Assembly: GCF_010093595.1 (NCBI RefSeq)
Contig: NW_022985463.1
Location: 414,804-478,803 of the forward strand
DNA from: Mytilinidion resinicola
Lineage: Eukaryota; Ascomycota; Dothideomycetes; Mytilinidiales; Mytilinidiaceae
Direction: 5' to 3'
DNA: 64,000 bases
Under the pieces are notes generated by a model. The model was not told the origin of the DNA, did not search any database, and was given only the letters and a program-made list of their open reading frames with translations. Both the position numbers and the translations under genes were made by a program. Of the stretch, positions 23,903 through 34,894 are shown piece by piece. Within the stretch, counting starts at the first letter, position 1, and the number at the start of each line of letters is the position of its first letter.

Positions 23903-24790
23903 GTTTGCACGCAGAATGCAGTTTGACTTGCACAACAAAATGGGGATTACTCTGGATCCATTTTTTGAGAACAAGGCTGAACGATATGCGAGATAAACCG
24001 TGCCGGAACCCCATCACGGGAGCCCAACTATATTTGTCTCCTGCGGGGAAACAAGGCTGAGGCTCTGCTCTTCCCCAATCATGGATGGGCGACGCCCTGG
24101 TCTAACTATTTACAGTGCGGTCATGGACGCTAGACGTTTATTCATCGGGATCCATGGTGGTCAAAGCATGGTGGCTTCAGAGGGAGACTTCTCCTTGGAC
24201 GACAGCGTGGTGGTTGCATCGTGATAATGCACGAGAGCTTTCCTCGGCTTCGAGGCGTCTGCATGGATTATCTGTCTTGTGCTAGATACGGTTTTGGTCC
24301 CGCTCTGATTGGAGGCGCCGTTTTGGGGGCCATGATGGCTGAGGAGGGACTGCAACGTGGATGTGGTGGAGTAGCTTGCTTTTTACTGTCCACACCACCT
24401 TGCATGGCCTGGGCAAAATCGAACGATGGGAAATATGATACGATGGCGACGGCGCGTTGCTGAATGAATGCTAGAGGCTGAAGGATGGAAATGTAGACGT
24501 CGGATTCCGGTGTATCCAGATAGCGGTGCCAAGAGCTATTCACGTGGCTCAATCCAGAGTAGGATGTGCAACCCCTGAGAACTCATAGAATGGACTAGTA
24601 CTTTACATCACATCCTAGAAGTGCATTGGCCTATGTAATAATTGCTTTAAACTGCCAGAGCGATGGTTCCTGTTACATCGAGACCATAGTTCCACACTTA
24701 TCGAAGCAACCCCAGACATAAACTCCAAAGCAATGCCTTAGATCCCAAACCCCCCTTTTGCGCTCACAAGAATGATATTCGAGTAGATAC
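23903..24790. other. Intergenic region, no gene seen
   Basis: Upstream of the DUF3433 gene and downstream of IVD. Nothing beyond short uninformative open frames. Confidence 0.5.
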
Positions 24791-26175
24791 CTACTCTCGG
24801 TACTCCTTGTTAAACGCCCGCCCTATCACCATCCTCCTAACCTCGCTCGTCCCAGCACCGATCTCATACAGCTTCGCATCTCGCAGCAACCTCCCTGCCG
24901 GAACCTCATTCATGTACCCCATCCCACCCATGAGCTGAATAGCATCTAGGGCGCATTCTGTCGCACGCTCAGCAGCATACAGGATGGCGCCCGCGCAGTC
25001 CTGAGTCAAGATAGGGCTGCCGTTGTCGACCGCTGCTGCAACGGCGTGGGTGTAGGAGGAGGCAGCTTTGTACTTCGTGTACATATCTGCGAGCTTGCCT
25101 TGGACGAGCTGATTGTGGGCGATTGGGGTGTTGAACTGTTTGCGAGTGTGGGTATACGGGAGAGTGATGTCGAGAGCGGCTTGCATGAGACCTAGCGGAC
25201 CAGCGCTCAGAACGAGTCGCTCGAGGTCCAATCCCTCCATCAATACGCGCACGCCCTTGTTCAAGGCTCCCAGTACGTTCTCCTTGGGCACAAATACGTC
25301 GTCGAAAACTAGCTCGCCGGTATTTGAACCCCGCATGCCTAGCTTATCGAGTTTCTTCGCGCAGGAGAAACCTTTGGTGGTAGTTTCAACGATGAATGCC
25401 GTTATACCCTTACTTGCTGCGTCCGGGACCGTCTTTGCGTAGACGATGATATAATGTGCATCCGGGCCCTATGAAAATCAGCATTGTCTCCTTTCCTTAA
25501 ATCACGGCCCACCCTACTCACATTCGTAATCCACATCTTCGTCCCATTAAGCAAATACCCCCCATCCACCTCCTTCGCCGTCATCTTCATACTCACCACA
25601 TCCGACCCCGCCGAATGCTCCGACATCGCCAACGCCCCAATCTTCTCTCCCGCAATCAGTCCCGGCAGATACTTCGCCTTCTGCTCCGGCGACCCATTCA
25701 GCATGAACTGGTTCACACACAGCTGTGAATGCGCGGCGTAGGAGAGCGCAATGCTGCCCGACGCCCGACTTATTTCCTCCATAATCACACAGTGGGCTTG
25801 GTATCCCATCCCCAGCCCGCCGTAGGCCTCATCTGCGGTCACGCCGAGGAAGCCTGCTTCTCCTAGCTTTGGCCATATCTCGTTGGGGAAGGCATTCGTG
25901 TGGTCGGTTTTTTGGGCCAGGTCTTCGGGGATTTCGCGTCCTGGGGTTGCAATTAGCGTAAATATTACATGAAAAGTGGACTTCGGGGGCTTACTTGTGA
26001 ACTCCTGCACGCTCTCCCTAAGCTCATTCAGGTCTTCTTTCGTTGGCGGGACGAATCCCTTCGGATGCTTGGAACTAGCCGCTCGCCGCGTGTTTAGGGG
26101 TGTGAAAGCTGGTTTCTGGCGACATAGCTGGCGGACGCTGCGCGCGAATAATCGGGGCGGTATTATGGCGGCCAT
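24791..26175 (-). CDS. ivd: Isovaleryl-CoA dehydrogenase, mitochondrial
   Basis: Oxidises isovaleryl-CoA to 3-methylcrotonyl-CoA in leucine breakdown, passing electrons to ETF. Exons 25995-26175, 25522-25940 and 24791-25468 give 425 aa. The first ~35 residues are basic and Ser/Ala-rich, a typical mitochondrial presequence. Acyl-CoA dehydrogenase landmarks are present: [52 protein letters not shown] across a junction, and [14 protein letters not shown]. The catalytic glutamate, placed in helix G in IVD, is Glu283 in [15 protein letters not shown]. The C-terminal [20 protein letters not shown] and GAGTSEVRR blocks are strong IVD traits. The first ATG after the frame opens is at 26175; an upstream GTG is not needed. 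MCC-beta, the next pathway enzyme but one subunit, lies 5 kb away. Confidence 0.93.
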
Positions 26176-26624
26176 TGTGGTTGTGAGGGCTGACACGGCG
26201 AGTTGTGATGGAGTTGCATCTTAAAGATGCGGAGGCCAAAGTGTGGGGTCGGCCAGCGTCGGCGTTAGCTTTTCGCAATTCGGAGCGAGGCTGAGAAGTG
26301 TGAATTACCTGCCGGATACCGGATGGTGCTGGATGTTTTCTATGGTCAATCGGGTGGTGCCGTGTCATCCGAGCTGCGTTTACGATGATGAAGTTTGCTT
26401 AGAATTTAGTGGAGTTAGATGTATCCATGGATTTATCTAACCACAACCTTGGAATCAAACAATTGCATGTTTGTATGCCAATGCGAAGAGATATAGACCC
26501 GACAACTTCGAATTGATACTCTAGAATATCATCCCATGCGCACAGCCACTTCTCAGAACTACCCGCAGGCATATCCCATTCCTCATTGCACCAAACCTCC
26601 CTCCTTTCCTTATACCTTCGCCCT
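26176..26624. other. Intergenic region, no gene seen
   Basis: The leader of the ivd gene and the 3' side of the next gene. No supported feature. Confidence 0.5.
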
Positions 26625-27218
26625 TCACGCCCCCTTCACAATCTCCTCTACACTCTTCATTTTTACCCCATTATTCTCCCCCACATCCAACGCCACCAAA
26701 AACCGACTCACACAATTATACCCCGCCACCACCGCTGTCAACTCCACCACATCCCTCTCTCCCAACCACTTCTTCAACTCCCCAAACACCCCCTCATCCA
26801 CCACAACCCCTCTAGTCATCTGATCCGTATAAGCCACCACGGCCCACTCCCTCTCCGTCAATCCCCCTTCTCCACCTTTGCCTCCCTTGCCCACCTCCTC
26901 CCCTCTCAAAACTGTTGCTAGCCCCTCGGCTGTTATCCCGGCTTTGAAAGCGAGAGGCGCGTGCGAGTTCCACTCATGCACGGCGGAGTTTAGAACTGCG
27001 ACGCGGGAGATGGCGAGCTCGCGGATGGAACCGTCCAACTGGGTTTGTATGCGCAGGGCGCCGATGAAGGAGTTCCAGCCATCGGCCACGGGAGGAGAGT
27101 GGAGGAGGGCGAGGTCCAAGGGAATGAGGGGCCGTGGAGCGCGACGGGCGGCGATGCGGCTGTAGATGGGTTCGAGGGAGGGAGATGGAGGGGTTTTGGG
27201 GGCATAGGGAAGGCGCAT
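26625..27218 (-). CDS. Carboxymuconolactone decarboxylase-like (CMD/AhpD fold) protein
   Basis: A single exon of 197 aa starting MRLPYAPKTPP. The core LDGSIRELAISRVAVLNSAVHEWNSH, quoted here only as RELAISRVAVLNSAVHEWNS, is the CMD family's conserved helix with its Glu and His. The AhpD-type CxxC is absent, so a peroxidase role is unlikely. A second conserved part is YTDQMTRGVVVDEGVF. CMD enzymes decarboxylate 4-carboxymuconolactone in protocatechuate breakdown, but many fungal homologues act on other substrates. Its place beside a ring-cleaving dioxygenase and a muconate-cyclase-like gene, on the same strand as the dioxygenase, supports an aromatic-catabolic role by context only. Confidence 0.85.
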   Translation of the reverse strand: MRLPYAPKTPPSPSLEPIYSRIAARRAPRPLIPLDLALLHSPPVADGWNSFIGALRIQTQLDGSIRELAISRVAVLNSAVHEWNSHAPLAFKAGITAEGLATVLRGEEVGKGGKGGEGGLTEREWAVVAYTDQMTRGVVVDEGVFGELKKWLGERDVVELTAVVAGYNCVSRFLVALDVGENNGVKMKSVEEIVKGA

Positions 27219-27707
27219 TGTTGATGTGGTGGTTCTTTGCTGGATTGGTGTGGTGGGTAGTTGAGAGTAGTGGTAGGTGAGGTTCAGAAGGATAGAACTT
27301 CGGAGGGAAGAGCGAGACGAGGTAGGATCTAGCTGAGTTTAAGTACTTGTAGTTCGCGTGCGTTAGTTAAGAATCGGCATTTGAATATGATTGTTGCGGC
27401 ATTGAAGGAGCATGAAGCTCCGATATTCGGATTGCTGAGATCCAGGTAGCCCGTTCTTGAGCTGCCCGTTTCGAGGGGATGAGAGCCCTGGATTAGAGTT
27501 TCGGATAAGGTCAAAAGCAGAAACTCAGATATCATTCATATACAATATTTACACGATTGAATGAAGTACTCAGAGGGGAGGGAAATCGTCAGAAGTCGCT
27601 CTTCAGATGGCTGACTAAGCTGTCCGATCCAAAATCAGATATCAAAACACAAACTCCGTGCAAAAACCATCGCTACAATCACCATGTTTTATCAACCGCG
27701 AACATTT
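27219..27707. other. Intergenic region, no gene seen
   Basis: Between two genes on the minus strand. No supported feature. Confidence 0.5.
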
Positions 27708-28713
27708 CTACAACCGAGCAACTCCTTCCAAGGGCGCAGTATTTACTTCCCGCGGCGCCAATCTGATGTTGTATTCGAGATCAAGTTTGGCGTTGGGATC
27801 CTTGGAGGGGTGGAAGTCGATGAGCAAATCGTCCTTGACAGCAAATACAGTATCGTTGGAAACATATGGGTCATCCCGGGGATATAGCTGGGTAGTCACG
27901 GGCTTGTACCCTTCCGCAGTCATCTGGAAACGACACAATCAGCAACGCTCAAGTCACATGCAATCTGGAGTCACTTACCATCAAATGAATATGAGCAGGT
28001 CTCATCGGGTGGCGGTCTAGTGCTCGGAAAAGAGCACCAGCAGCACCATCAGTTGGCAGAGAGTACGCAGTTGGCTTCAGGCAGTAGAACCAGTATTCGC
28101 CCTTTTCGTTAGACCTGAACTTGCCCCTTAGGTTGTTGGGGGCCTGGTTCTCTGGGTCTTGGAAATCGTATTTGCCATTGGCAGATGCTTGCCAGATGTC
28201 GATGACGGCCCCGGGGATAGGCTTCTTGGTGTCGAGGTCGGTGATCACTCCGTGCATAAGCGTCTTCTGGCCATTCGGAGGAGGGTTTATGATGATAGAA
28301 CCGCCATTCTCGCGGAAAGGGGCATTGGGACTCCAGAAAGGGCCCAAGATGGAGGAGGAGGTGGGCTCTTCGCCGTTTTCGTTGATGTGTTTGTGTGCGA
28401 TTTCATCCACCAGGCTTCATCACTGTCAGCGAAGTTGCAACTTTCCAGCCACGGATACTCACGATTCAAGGCCAACAACGTCGGAGATACGATGAGCCTC
28501 GTTTCTTGTGGCAGTTGAGGTTTGACCAATCAAGTTGATGAATTTAACACCGGCCATCCACTCGTCAATGGTAAGCTCGACCTCTCGGGTGAAGTCGTGG
28601 AGATGCGTGATCAATGAAGCCATGATCTCTCTGGTTCGAGGGTCGGTCTTGGGCCCCATCGCGTCAATGACGCTCTGGGTAAAGTCTGGGTTGAATCGCT
28701 CGGATCCGGGCAT
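27708..28713 (-). CDS. Intradiol ring-cleavage dioxygenase (catechol/hydroxyquinol 1,2-dioxygenase type)
   Basis: Opens an aromatic diol or triol between the two hydroxyls using non-haem Fe(III). Exons 28463-28713, 27979-28414 and 27708-27923 give 300 aa. The N-terminal ~100 residues ([20 protein letters not shown], then [20 protein letters not shown]) match the dioxygenase N-terminal domain of catechol and hydroxyquinol enzymes, not of protocatechuate dioxygenase. The iron ligands are visible in order: Tyr in GKYDFQDPE, Tyr in [11 protein letters not shown], and two His in RPAHIHLM, preceded by the conserved Arg. No signal peptide, so it is cytosolic. A TATA-like box lies near 28843 on the minus strand, about 130 bp before the ATG. 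It is transcribed divergently from the cyclase-like gene. Confidence 0.92.
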
Positions 28714-29296
28714 ATCTGCGGTATTGAGAGTTGGAGGTGTGGTAGTAAAGTGGTATGAGAATTGCTGATGCGACAACTGTAGGTAAGGGATGATGTTGAA
28801 GTATGAATGCGTTGTTCGAGGACCATTCCAGGACCAGCCTTCTATATAATATTCCCTCCCCTCATGGCACAATCCCGTCCCTCTTGGCCGGTGTCAGGTC
28901 ACAAGTGCCACGAATCGTACCTAGAAGCTGGCGGCACATCAACCGGCTCTTCGACGGGATCCCTTAGTCTCTCGTGAAGACCCCTCGATCCCCAGAACCC
29001 CACATGTAGGGCAGCTAGTATCCAATGAGCAGGGCTGTATTGGGGAAGAAATAATCATCCCTGGATGAAAGCTTTGCCGGTCGCATTCCCGTCCTTTCAC
29101 CCCGCACCCTAATTAGCCCCCCACTAATGACGCGGGTGCTAATTCGGTATATACCTTTTTTCTACACGCGTTCTATTTACTTTTCAATTCCGAGTCCAGT
29201 TTCCGAGTCGGACTCTCCGGAAGTCAAACCATGCTGACATTTTTGGTCTCAGGATCGTTCTGACGTCCCCAGTGCATTGCTCCAAAGCTCAGAAGA
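28714..29296. promoter_or_regulatory. Shared divergent promoter of the dioxygenase and the cyclase-like gene
   Basis: 583 bp between two diverging starts. The direct repeat TCCGAGTC occurs at 29189-29196 and 29202-29209, and the second is part of the palindrome CCGAGTCGG (29203-29211). CGG-containing palindromes are typical targets of fungal Zn2Cys6 regulators; that this one is used is inference. Confidence 0.5.
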
Positions 29297-30526
29297 ATGA
29301 AGCACCATTTGATGATAGGGACTTGGACCCCGCCTGGGAGTATCTATACCGTAGAATTTGACGACGAAGCTCTCAGCCTAACATTGATTAAGAAGACCAG
29401 TATTCCAGAGGATGAGCCGATATCATGGATGACATTTGACGTAAGCTACTCTTAAACACATGCGGCAATCGCTAACATTCCGCAGCATGCGCGAAAGAAC
29501 ATCTATGGAGCTGCGATGAAAAAGTGGTCAAGCTATACCGTGAAGAGCCCTTCTGAGATTATACACCATGCATCGTACCCCCTAGGAGGCCACCGTACGT
29601 CCAACTTGGCCCCTTTCGAAGTAATGGCTTGACTTCAACTTCTCCCAGCGAAAGCGGCCTCTGCCGACACCAAAACACGGGCTATATTTGTCCTTGCTTC
29701 AAAGAAGCCGCCTTACCATGTATACGGGAACCCATTCTACGATTATGCGGGATACGGCAACGTCTTCTCTATAAACAAAGATGGAGGTCTACAATCGAAT
29801 GTCCAAAACTACGAGTACTCAGAGAAGTCAGCAATTCACGGCATGGTCTTTGATCCTTCGGAGGCGTACATATACTCCGCAGATATGTGGGCGAACAAAA
29901 TATGGACGCACAAGAAGGACAGTGAAACAGGACACCTGACGCTCGTTGGCAGCGTTGATGCGCCAGCTTCAGGGGACCACCCGCGCTGGGTTGAGATACA
30001 TCCAAGTGGGAAGTACCTGTATGCACTGATGGAGGGCGGAAACAATCTCGCGGTATACGTGATTGATGAGAAGACATACATGCCCGTGTTCACACACATC
30101 ACGTATCCCCTCATACCGCCAGGTATGCCTTCCAAATTTCCGGGCTGGATTCAAACTGATAGTGGTATAGGCATCTCGAATCCCAAAATGTACCGCTCCG
30201 ACGTCGTCTTCCTCACACAGAGTAGCGAGTATCTCTTCGCGACCTCCCGCGCCAACTCCTTCTCCCTAACCGGCTACATCGCCGCCTTCAAACTGAACTC
30301 AGTTGGCGCAATCGAGCGCCAGATCTGCCTGAATCCTACCCCGACCAGCGGAGGTCACTCGAACGCCGTGAGTCCTTGTCCGTGGACTGACGAATGGCTG
30401 GCTTTGACGGACGATGAGAAGGGTGGTGTAGAGATTTATCGATGGAATGAGGAGTTCCTTGCGAGAGTCGCGAGGCTAGACATACCAGAGCCAGGATTTG
30501 GTATGAATGCTATTTGGTATGATTGA
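29297..30526 (+). CDS. Lactonase-type beta-propeller, resembling carboxy-cis,cis-muconate cyclase
   Basis: Exons 29297-29440, 29486-29594 and 29649-30526 give 376 aa. The start MKHHLMIGTWTPPGSIYTVE and the blade-like repeats (IHGMVFDPSEAYIYSADMWA, HPRWVEIHPSGKYLYALMEG) fit the fungal 3-carboxymuconate lactonizing enzyme / 6-phosphogluconolactonase propeller family. A His-rich closing segment, PTSGGHSNAVSPCPWTDEWL, is typical. In fungi the former cyclises 3-carboxymuconate in the protocatechuate branch. Position next to an intradiol dioxygenase and near a CMD-like gene favours that over the phosphogluconolactonase role. However, the dioxygenase is of catechol/hydroxyquinol type, so the true substrate is open. 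No signal peptide. Confidence 0.85.
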
Positions 30527-31110
30527 GGTAGCTTAGGTGTGTTGTTGGCGGCCTGTATAGAGTCGTTGAGGGTTGCTCTGTACGCTTTGAGCTCGATGCT
30601 GAGCTGCAATGATACCATGTGCACAGTAGTCTTGTAGAAAGTAAGATATTAGAACTAGTGAAGGGCACGATTGTTTACTTACTTGGGTGCTCGAGTGCCC
30701 CAGTGCCTTACATCTCCCCTCCAGATTTCGAAAGCCTGATATATACTTTGACATTGTGTATTACACGTAATTATACGGTCACTCTGATAAGTGTCATTCA
30801 TCAATAGTAAAGTGACCACAGCATTCATTCAATATTCCCCACCAACCCTTCACCATTTTCGGTAAATCCACCCTCCGGTCGGCAACAAGCCTCCCTTTCA
30901 AAGTTCCTGATCCGAGTAAGCCTGCAAGCTCCCATCCCAGTTGATCAACCTAGGTACTGAAATACCCCGGAAACTCAGAAGCCGAAGCTAGCCGTCCCCG
31001 CGTTTTCACGATCCATCAAGAACAACTTCGCCCTCAACCCAACCTTTACATTTCAAGCTTCAAGCTTCTACTTCCCTACAGCACTCCTATTCTCTCGGCC
31101 CTTCGCAACA
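30527..31110. other. Intergenic region and leader of the MCC-beta gene
   Basis: No gene seen. The last 100 bp are pyrimidine-rich, as is common in fungal leaders. Confidence 0.5.
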
Positions 31111-33081
31111 ATGGCCGCCGCAATCCCCTCCCGCGAGCTCCTCCACCTCTTCCGCTCCTCCCTCCGCGGCACCTCCGCCCGCCCTCACCTCCGCCTGCAT
31201 CCCCGAACCTGCGCACGCGCAATCGCAACACATACGCACTCCCAGCATGCAGAGGCTATCTCCATCCTTCCGACAGCCGTCGACACCAGCTCTGCGGATT
31301 TCAAAGAGAACAAGCGGCAGATGGACGAGCTCATGGCCAAGATGACGGAGCTACACACGCGGATCGCGAAGGGCGGACATGAGAAGGCGAGGGCGAAGCA
31401 CGTAGCCCGAGGAAAGATGTTGCCTAGGGACCGTGTCACAGCGCTCATAGATCCGGGGACGTCGTTTTTGGAGCTCTCTCAGCTGGCGGCGTATGAGGTG
31501 TATCCTGGCGAGGATGTGCCGGCGGGCGGGATAGTGACGGGGATTGGGACGGTAGAGGGCGTGACGTGTATGATTGTCGCGAATGATAGCACGTAAGACG
31601 TCCAGAGGGTGTTTTCTGGGGAGTGAGAGCTGACGTGGTGTAGGGTCAAGGGTGGGACGTATTATCCCATTACAGTGAAAAAGCATTTGAGGGCGCAGGC
31701 GATTGCACAAGAGAACAGTGTGTTAATTGATTTCTCTGGGATGGATGACTTGCTAACGTGTGTAGGACTACCTTGCATATATCTTGTTGATTCGGGAGGA
31801 GCCAATCTGCCTCATCAGGCGGATGTCTTTCCTGATCGTGATCATTTTGGCCGTATTTTCTTTAATCAAGCTAGGAGTATGATTATTTTCTTCTTTCTTT
31901 CAAGCTTCAATGCTGATATCACTCAGTGTCATCCGCTGGAATACCCCAAATATCCGTGGTAATGGGACCATGCACAGCCGGAGGCGCCTACGTCCCTAGC
32001 ATGTCCGATGAATCTATCATTGTCGCCGAACAGGGTCACATTTTCCTTGCTGGACCTCCATTAGTAAAAGCAGCCACCGGCGAGGTCGTCAGCGCAGAAG
32101 ATCTCGGCGGCGGCAAGCTTCACAGCGAAATCTCAGGTGTGACCGATTACCTGGCTGTCGACGACGCCCACGCCCTCGTTCTCGCCCGCCGGAGCATCAG
32201 CAACCTCAATTGGATCCGAGGCCAAGCACCTCCTTCGTCCGCAGTCACCAAGACCTATAAAGAACCCATCCACGACCCCTCCGAGCTCTCCGGCATCGTT
32301 GGCACCAACCTCCGCCGCCAAATCCCCGCCCACGAAGTCATCGCCCGCATCGTCGACGGCAGTGTCTTCGCCGAATTCAAGCCAAACTACGGTTCAACCC
32401 TCGTAACGGGCTTCGCGCAAATCTACGGCCATCGCGTCGGCATAGTTGCCAACAATGGCATCCTCTTTTCCGAGAGCTCGCTCAAGGGTGCTCATTTCAT
32501 CCAGCTCTGCGCTAAGCGACAGATCCCGCTCGTGTTCCTGCAGAATATCTCGGGCTTCATGGTCGGCGCGGATGCGGAGAAGGGCGGCATTGCGAAAAAT
32601 GGCGCCAAGTTAGTGACGGCGGTTAGCTGTGCGGAAGTGCCGAAATTTACCGTTGTTTTTGGGGCTAGTGCAGGCGCGGGAAATTATGGCATGTGGTGAG
32701 TACCTTGTTGTTTCTTTCCTTGTCTCGATGCTCTGTTTGGTTTAACTGCATCTGCCTTTTGATGGAGTCAGGTGGCTGACGTATTATAGTGGTCGCGCAT
32801 ACTCTCCTCGCTTCCTGTGGACGTGGCCAAATGCTCGTACCTCCGTCATGGGGCCTGAGCAACTATCCTCAGTCATGGAAGCTGTAGGTAAATCAGTGGA
32901 TCCAGATCTGAAAGCAAGAATCGAGCGCGAGAGCGAGGCGACGTTTGGCTCGGCAAGGCTCTGGGATGACGGTGTCATTCCACCAGAGCACACCCGGAGA
33001 GTCCTCGGAATGGGATTGCAAGCTGCAATGGGCGGACAGGCGAAGGAGGTGGAGACTACCTTCGGCGTGTTCAGGATGTAA
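31111..33081 (+). CDS. mccB: 3-methylcrotonyl-CoA carboxylase beta subunit (carboxyltransferase), mitochondrial
   Basis: Transfers CO2 from biotin on the alpha subunit to 3-methylcrotonyl-CoA in leucine breakdown. Exons 31111-31592, 31644-31717, 31766-31876, 31927-32695 and 32790-33081 give 575 aa. The first ~40 residues are Arg/Ser/His-rich without acids, a mitochondrial presequence. The N-terminal crotonase half contains [19 protein letters not shown] and [16 protein letters not shown]. The C-terminal half contains [20 protein letters not shown] and [20 protein letters not shown], the last rebuilt across intron 4. These are MCC-specific rather than propionyl-CoA carboxylase forms. The biotin-carrying alpha subunit is not in the window. 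Confidence 0.95.
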
Positions 33082-33549
33082 AGGCCATGCAAGAAAAGAA
33101 GCGTATTTATATCTCATAACAGTACTTGGCGGGGCTTAGATCATGCATATCATTATGCTTTTGCATCTCAGAGGAAATCTGGTATTTAGAGAACGGTAAT
33201 CGGCAGCGATAGCCCGCCCTGACTCCATTCAACGCTCTTCCTGTCTCCAGCATCTCAACTCTCATTAGTCACTCATGACCTTCTGGCCTTGGAGCTTTTC
33301 ACAAGTACCTTATCAATGTCTCTCTTGAGCTAAGTATAGTCCGATCAATATGCACATTCATTTCTTACTCGTCTTGTTGTCCTTGATTAGACAAGTTCCT
33401 AGTGGGTGAGATAAGATGGCGAGGGAATTAGGGATAACGATGAAGAAACGCAGGTACAAAGAACATAATCTTTCAATTTGCTCTAACTAGCAACATCCGA
33501 AGGTTTTCATTCCGTCTCATATGAAGAACTTCCGAACAGGTCAAACCGC
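33082..33549. other. Intergenic region between convergent genes, no gene seen
   Basis: No supported feature. Confidence 0.5.
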
Positions 33550-34178
33550 CTAGCACAAAACACCAATCATTTTCTCGGCGTCGTCTTCGCTGATAGAAAC
33601 CAGTTCCTCTAGGGTACTCTCTCTTTTGTAGCCATATCTCACATCCCTTCGCTTGTCCATATTGGTTTTCAGCATAGCCCCGCTAAATACGACCGAGAAT
33701 CCGTTCGCGGCCTCAAAGAATAACTCCGCTCCAGTTGCTTCCAGACCGGTCCTCAGTACGAACTTCGACCGGTTCGAGCCGCTACGTCCTTGAACAACGA
33801 GGATGAAGACAACGTCGGATTCCTTCACGACGGGCTTCCGTGTTGTCTGGTGGTAACGCGGTGGGAACCCTCTGATGATATTCCCTGGGTGACATGTATT
33901 TTCGGGCATGCCAATGCCTGACTTGCTTCGCATGTTACAAGGCAGTTGGTAGCAGGAGTGATCGGAGAGTTGGCGAGTGATGATTGTGGTTGCATCCAAG
34001 CGTCGTTTTGCCCGTGACGGATGACGTTGATGAAGCGCTCTAAGTCGATTTGAGACATGTCGTGCCCTACGATGTAGCGAGGCTGGTCGCCGAATTCTGG
34101 GATGACGGATGCTATGTCGATTTGAGAGCCGGCTCTTTGGAGGAGGTCGGAGCCTTTGCGGACGTTGTTGCGGCCCAT
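33550..34178 (-). CDS. Small hypothetical protein, two exons
   Basis: I do not recognise the family. The best model has exon 1 at 33939-34178 (80 codons from MGRNNVRKGSDLLQRAG) and exon 2 at 33550-33846, removing a 92-bp GTAACA...CAG intron, for 178 aa. The second half (ESDVVFILVVQGRSG, LFFEAANGFSVVFSGAMLKT, ending EDDAEKMIGVLC) looks like a compact folded domain. A TATAAAAG box lies on the minus strand at about 34263-34270, roughly 85 bp before the ATG, which supports this start. The unspliced frames disagree, so the intron is an inference; a frameshifted remnant is the alternative. Confidence 0.5.
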
Positions 34179-34894
34179 AGTGATGATAGTGATTGCTGAG
34201 AAAGGAAGAAACTTTTGGAGAAGACTGATTGTCGGAACGCAAAGCGATCTTGGTAAGGAAGCTTTTATAAGCAGAGGCCTAATCAGTCCCGCGGAAAGAC
34301 TCTCAACTCACTAGCGGTGAGATTACAAGCATATGTAATCGTTATCACTCACGTACATCCAAGCACCACGAGTCCATAAGTTCAGGCGCTCATTTTCTTG
34401 CAACTCGCCGTAGTCTTGAACTTCATTGGCTTGCGATATGCACGTTCGCTTGGAGACACCCAACCCAGGCCGCATTCAGAACTTTTGAGTCCTTGAACAG
34501 GGATGTCTAATGATGTTGCATGGGACTCTGATTGTCGGGTCGGCACCGGTAGGCAGCTAACAAATATATAAGAAGACAATAGTTCGTCGCTATGGAATAA
34601 TCACTTCTTCATTCTCTCTCGACGCTCACTCTGCCCGCGAACTTCAATCGCGCCACCGTTTCTCCTAAATAATACTTAAGGAGCTGGCCTCCGTCAAGTT
34701 CCCGGCGCGAGGCCATAACACTACTCATTCATTATATACGCTTGTTTTGCAATTTCCAAACCAACCTTGTTACTGCGACCCTGTCTTACCCACTCTCGAA
34801 GTCCTTTCGACTGACCAACCATCCCGAATCTTGAGCGAATTCAGCACTAAACATAACCAAACCGAACCCATTCAAACACACCATTCTGAATTAA
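34179..34894. other. Intergenic region, no gene seen
   Basis: Contains the TATA box of the minus-strand gene near its start; otherwise nothing supported. Confidence 0.45.

Noticed and set aside
4402..33200. Shared 14-base word agaacggtaatcgg at about 4402 and 33189
   Set aside because: A match of this length is expected by chance within 64 kb, and the flanks do not match.
33770..33790. tRNA T-loop-like ggttcgagcc
   Set aside because: It lies within coding sequence of the small hypothetical gene, and no acceptor or anticodon stems flank it.
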